Source: Methanobrevibacter sp. (GTDB taxonomy: Archaea; Methanobacteriota; Methanobacteria; Methanobacteriales; Methanobacteriaceae). From it: a stretch of DNA of 7,825 nt. Where the stretch lies: contig WRMT01000142.1 in NCBI GenBank assembly GCA_009777005.1, positions 1 through 7,825 of the forward strand, given 5' to 3'. This document shows positions 5,035 to 7,825 of this stretch, piece by piece. The notes under the pieces are model-generated. The model saw only the letters and a program-made list of their open reading frames with translations. It searched no databases and was not told where the DNA came from. Both the position numbers and the translations under genes were made by a program. Position 1 is the first letter of the stretch. Each line of letters starts with the position of its first letter.

Positions 5035-7825
5035 ATGTTAACAAATAATAAGTCTAGAATGAGGGTATTCCTACTCATAGCTATGCTTTTAATATTCTTT
5101 TCAGCTTTACAATCAGCTACTGCATGTGGAACATGTGATTCCACTTGTACATGTACTGATTCTTCTAATTGTCCTGACTGTGGATGTGAAACATGTAATG
5201 AAATTGAATCTACAGAAAAGGAAAATTCAAAAAGTATTTCAGAGATTTTCAATGGATCCACATTATCTTTAGGGGATGGGATTCATACGAATTTCACGAA
5301 AGTAAATATTGATAAAGATATAACAATAGAAGGAAATGGGGTAAACAATTCTATTATTTTTATAGATTCTAATAAAGTTGCTTTCAATGTTTTAGATGGA
5401 AATACTTTAAAATTATATAATCTAACTATTTTTAGTAATTACATATATTCGGAAGATGAAATAGCTAATTTTAATAGTTTAGTAAATTTATTTAATGGCT
5501 CAATATCTGGGTTAGGTACTGTTGTTTTTGAAAATTGTAAATTTATAAATAATAAACGAAATAATGTTTTTGTAAATGTAAATGCTTCTTCTACATATAT
5601 TACAAGTAGACCTACTCTCACAGCTACTGTTACAGATTCAAATGGTAACAATGTTAATGGAGATGTAGTTTTCTATATTAACAATGAATTTTCAGGAAGA
5701 GTCCCGATAATTAATGGTTTAGCTACTTATAGCTTGGAATTAGCTAATGATAATTATCTTGTTCATACATCCTATATTGGAGATGGCGGAGATAATCCTG
5801 AACTTAGTCAAAATCAAATATCTTTTAATGTTGCTGCTCCTATTTCTATAATGCCTCTTAATGTTCCTTTACCTACTACTGGATCTATATATTATGTAGC
5901 TCCAAGTCCACTTGGTAATGATAATAATACTGGGTTAACTACTGCAGCTCCTAAATTAACTATTTTGAATGCTTATAACACAGCTCCTGCTAATTCTACT
6001 ATTATATTACTTCCAGGGAACTATACTGGATCTGGAAATGTAGGGATTACTTTAACAAATAAGGCAAACATGACTATAATGGGTTGGAATGATACTAGTG
6101 TTTTTATACGCCCTACTGGAGTGGCTGCAGGTTCTTTCATGACTATTAGTCCTGGTACTGCAGCTAATAATCGTAGAACAATCAATATTTATAATTTGAT
6201 CGTTGTTGCTGGTCAAGGCACTGCTGTTGTATCCTCTGGTGCTAATAATAATCTCAACTTTGATTCTGTTCAGTTTGTAAATAGTACAGGTAGATCTATT
6301 TATGCTAATGGCAATAGTATTGATGTTAGTCTTAATAATACTATATTTAGAAATATCAATCGTACTGATTCTGGTCTTGCTGTTGAACTTTTAGGCAGTT
6401 CAACTGCTCTTACTCACTTGTTTGTAAATAACACTCTTGTTGAAAATATTTATTCCTCTTCTAATGGAGGTGTTTTCCGAAATAATGGTGGTTCTGGTAC
6501 TGTTGAAGTTTATAATAGTAACTTCACTGATATTTGGGCTGGAAATCATGGTGGAATTTTCTGTATTAATGGACCATATCTTATTATTGATAAGTCCATT
6601 TTTACCAATTGTATAGGTTATAATGCTGGTGGTGTAACTTATACTCATGGTAGATCTGATGGTGGTATTACCCAGAATTATATAACTAACTCTATTTTTA
6701 TTGAAAATAGAGCCACTAATGGTATGGGTGGTGCAATATATGCTGAAAATCCTAATAATGCTATTTTAATTGAAAACTGCACTTTTTTTGATAATTCTGC
6801 TACTTCTTATGGTGGTGCTGTTGCAGCTGGTGGTGGAAATATAACTGTTATTAATTCTTCTTTTAGAAATAATCTTGCAGCTACTCATGGTGGTGCTATT
6901 GGAACTAGTGATAGTGGTGCTGTTGTTATAAATGTTAGCCGTTCTTCTTTTGAAAATAATTCTGCTACTACTTTTGGTGGTGCTGTAGCAGCTCGGACTG
7001 GAACAATAAATATTAATAATTCTAATTTTACAGGAAACTATGTTTCTGGATCTGCAGCTTATGGCGGTGCTTTAGCTGTAACGGTCGCTGGAAACACACA
7101 AACAAGTACAATAAATGTTTATAATTCTGCTCTTGTTAATAATTCTGCAAGAAATAATTCAGCTACTGCCATTTCTTTTGGTGGTGCTGCAGGTATTAAT
7201 ATTACGGGTACTACTACTCAGAACCTTAATTCTGCAATCAATTTATATAATTGTACTATTAATGGTAATTGGGCTCGTTATGGTGGTGCTTTTGGTGCTA
7301 CTGGTGGAAATATTCGTGTTTTTGATTCAAGGATATTTAATAACTATGCTTTAACTTATGGTGGTGTTGCTGCTGTTAGCTCTGCTAATGCCAATATAAT
7401 AATTAATAATAGTAATATTTATAATAACTCTGCTGGTACTTTTGGTGGTGCTTTTGGTGCTACTGGTGGTACTATTAATGTCACTTATTCTGAAATAAAT
7501 AATAATACTGCTAGTGGTTTTGGTGGTGCTGTTGGTGTAGATGGAACTGCAGGTATTATTAATATTCTGAATTCTTTAATATTCGATAATGTTGCTATTA
7601 ATTATGGTGGAGCTATAGGTGCTACTGGTGGTACTGTAAATGTTCGAAATTCCACGTTAAGACGTAATCGTGCTAGTGGTAGTACTGGTTATGGTGGTGC
7701 AATTGGTCTTACTACGGGTAATATCAATGTGTATGACTCTAGGTTTGAAAATAATAGTGCTGTAACTTATGGTGGTGCTGTTGGTGTTCCAACTGGTGGT
7801 AACTTTTATGCTAACAACTCTAACT
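5035..7825 (+). CDS. Secreted adhesin-like protein with parallel beta-helix and PMP-like GGA repeats, 3' end outside window
   Basis: The frame is open from ATG 5035 to the window end: 930 residues with no stop. Residues 1-30 are a signal peptide: Lys/Arg at 6-10, hydrophobic core 11-25, and a probable cut after Ala30 (ATA before Cys31). Residues 31-54 hold eight cysteines. Residues 60-183 look like a short beta-helix segment (DITIEGNG, KLYNLTI). Residues 190-268 are an Ig-like domain (LTATVTDSNG, VVFYIN). From 285, YYVAP...GND and LLPGNY (325-330) mark a second beta-helix start, followed from 478 by at least 16 GGA/GGV-type repeats with NNSA and NSxF elements, as in chlamydial PMP-type and methanogen adhesin-like proteins. 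About thirty Asn-X-Ser/Thr sites suggest N-glycosylation. The likely role is a cell-surface adhesin; ligand unknown. Any C-terminal anchor lies beyond the window. It is preceded by a long repeat-bearing leader. Confidence 0.92.
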   Translation, partial: MLTNNKSRMRVFLLIAMLLIFFSALQSATACGTCDSTCTCTDSSNCPDCGCETCNEIESTEKENSKSISEIFNGSTLSLGDGIHTNFTKVNIDKDITIEGNGVNNSIIFIDSNKVAFNVLDGNTLKLYNLTIFSNYIYSEDEIANFNSLVNLFNGSISGLGTVVFENCKFINNKRNNVFVNVNASSTYITSRPTLTATVTDSNGNNVNGDVVFYINNEFSGRVPIINGLATYSLELANDNYLVHTSYIGDGGDNPELSQNQISFNVAAPISIMPLNVPLPTTGSIYYVAPSPLGNDNNTGLTTAAPKLTILNAYNTAPANSTIILLPGNYTGSGNVGITLTNKANMTIMGWNDTSVFIRPTGVAAGSFMTISPGTAANNRRTINIYNLIVVAGQGTAVVSSGANNNLNFDSVQFVNSTGRSIYANGNSIDVSLNNTIFRNINRTDSGLAVELLGSSTALTHLFVNNTLVENIYSSSNGGVFRNNGGSGTVEVYNSNFTDIWAGNHGGIFCINGPYLIIDKSIFTNCIGYNAGGVTYTHGRSDGGITQNYITNSIFIENRATNGMGGAIYAENPNNAILIENCTFFDNSATSYGGAVAAGGGNITVINSSFRNNLAATHGGAIGTSDSGAVVINVSRSSFENNSATTFGGAVAARTGTININNSNFTGNYVSGSAAYGGALAVTVAGNTQTSTINVYNSALVNNSARNNSATAISFGGAAGINITGTTTQNLNSAINLYNCTINGNWARYGGAFGATGGNIRVFDSRIFNNYALTYGGVAAVSSANANIIINNSNIYNNSAGTFGGAFGATGGTINVTYSEINNNTASGFGGAVGVDGTAGIINILNSLIFDNVAINYGGAIGATGGTVNVRNSTLRRNRASGSTGYGGAIGLTTGNINVYDSRFENNSAVTYGGAVGVPTGGNFYANNSN
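5125..5196 (+). other. Cysteine-cluster segment of the adhesin-like protein
   Basis: Cys at residues 31, 34, 38, 40, 46, 49, 51 and 54 follow C-x2-C-x3-C-x-C-x5-C-x2-C-x-C-x2-C, eight in 24 residues directly after the signal peptide. Few other cysteines occur in the visible 930 residues. The spacing is nearly mirror-symmetric. It could bind a metal, form disulfides, or place Cys31 as a lipid-modified N-terminus, although the preceding ATA is a poor lipobox. Confidence 0.7.
6466..7825 (+). repeat. Degenerate GGA-type repeats in the adhesin coding sequence
   Basis: At least 16 copies of a motif of the form aromatic/His-GG-A/V/I, mostly encoded GGTGGTGCT, occur from 6466 on, spaced roughly 20-35 residues apart. 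Each is usually followed by a short Gly-rich turn, a beta strand (INVYNS type) and FxNNSA. The most alike copies, with FGATGG or IGATGG, are at about 7280, 7450 and 7610. Shared DNA strings such as GGTGCTACTGGTGG between copies make recombination within or between adhesin genes plausible. Confidence 0.85.

Noticed and set aside
4947..5261. 104-codon minus-strand open frame
   Set aside because: It lies opposite the leader ORF and the signal peptide/cysteine segment of the adhesin-like gene, which has a strong SD and clear domains; it is a shadow.
5439..5651. 70-codon minus-strand open frame
   Set aside because: It lies antisense to the adhesin coding sequence and has no independent support.
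6400..6648. 82-codon minus-strand open frame
   Set aside because: It lies antisense to the repeat part of the adhesin; Ser/Thr/Asn-rich composition mirrors the repeats.
7115..7354. 79-codon plus-strand open frame rich in Leu and Ile
   Set aside because: It is an out-of-frame reading of the Asn/Gly/Ala-rich adhesin repeats; its membrane-like look is an artefact of the frame.

Overview
The window looks like a piece of a mesophilic methanogenic archaeon of the order Methanobacteriales, most like Methanobrevibacter or Methanosphaera. The reasons are the extreme A+T content, very long gene-poor spacers, Shine-Dalgarno (SD) sites of the AGGTGAT and GGAGG type, and a large secreted adhesin-like protein made of parallel beta-helix repeats. 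This placement is an inference; no rRNA or other marker gene is present.

Layout. Bases 1-464 hold the 3' part of an Rpn-family PD-(D/E)XK nuclease gene, cut by the window edge. Bases 465-1680 are an A+T-rich spacer with short relics. Bases 1687-2547 hold a complete second Rpn-family gene. Where the two genes can be compared they are about 94% identical. The main difference is in an 8-codon repeat near the C-terminus, present four times in the first gene and twice in the second. Both genes carry the same in-frame internal start (ATG at 156 and at 2287) behind a strong AGGTGAT ribosome-binding site, so each could also make a small C-terminal protein. In E. coli, Rpn nucleases are restrained by exactly such intragenic small proteins. 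The full-length start of the second gene is odd by contrast: it is GTG inside the SD, or ATT at normal spacing.

Bases 2548-4962 are a 2.4-kb gene-less stretch with hairpins, a roughly 110-bp imperfect tandem duplication and, at its right end, a cytosine-depleted 42/56-bp tandem repeat array. Next come a 17-codon leader ORF (4963-5016) with its own SD, a second strong SD, and the adhesin-like gene from 5035 to beyond the window end (930 codons visible).

The adhesin-like protein has a signal peptide, an unusual cluster of eight cysteines, a short beta-helix segment, an Ig-like domain, a second beta-helix start and at least 16 GGA-type repeats. The Rpn genes and the adhesin gene show no direct functional link. 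The region reads as an accessory island of a selfish or defence nuclease family next to a variable cell-surface gene.
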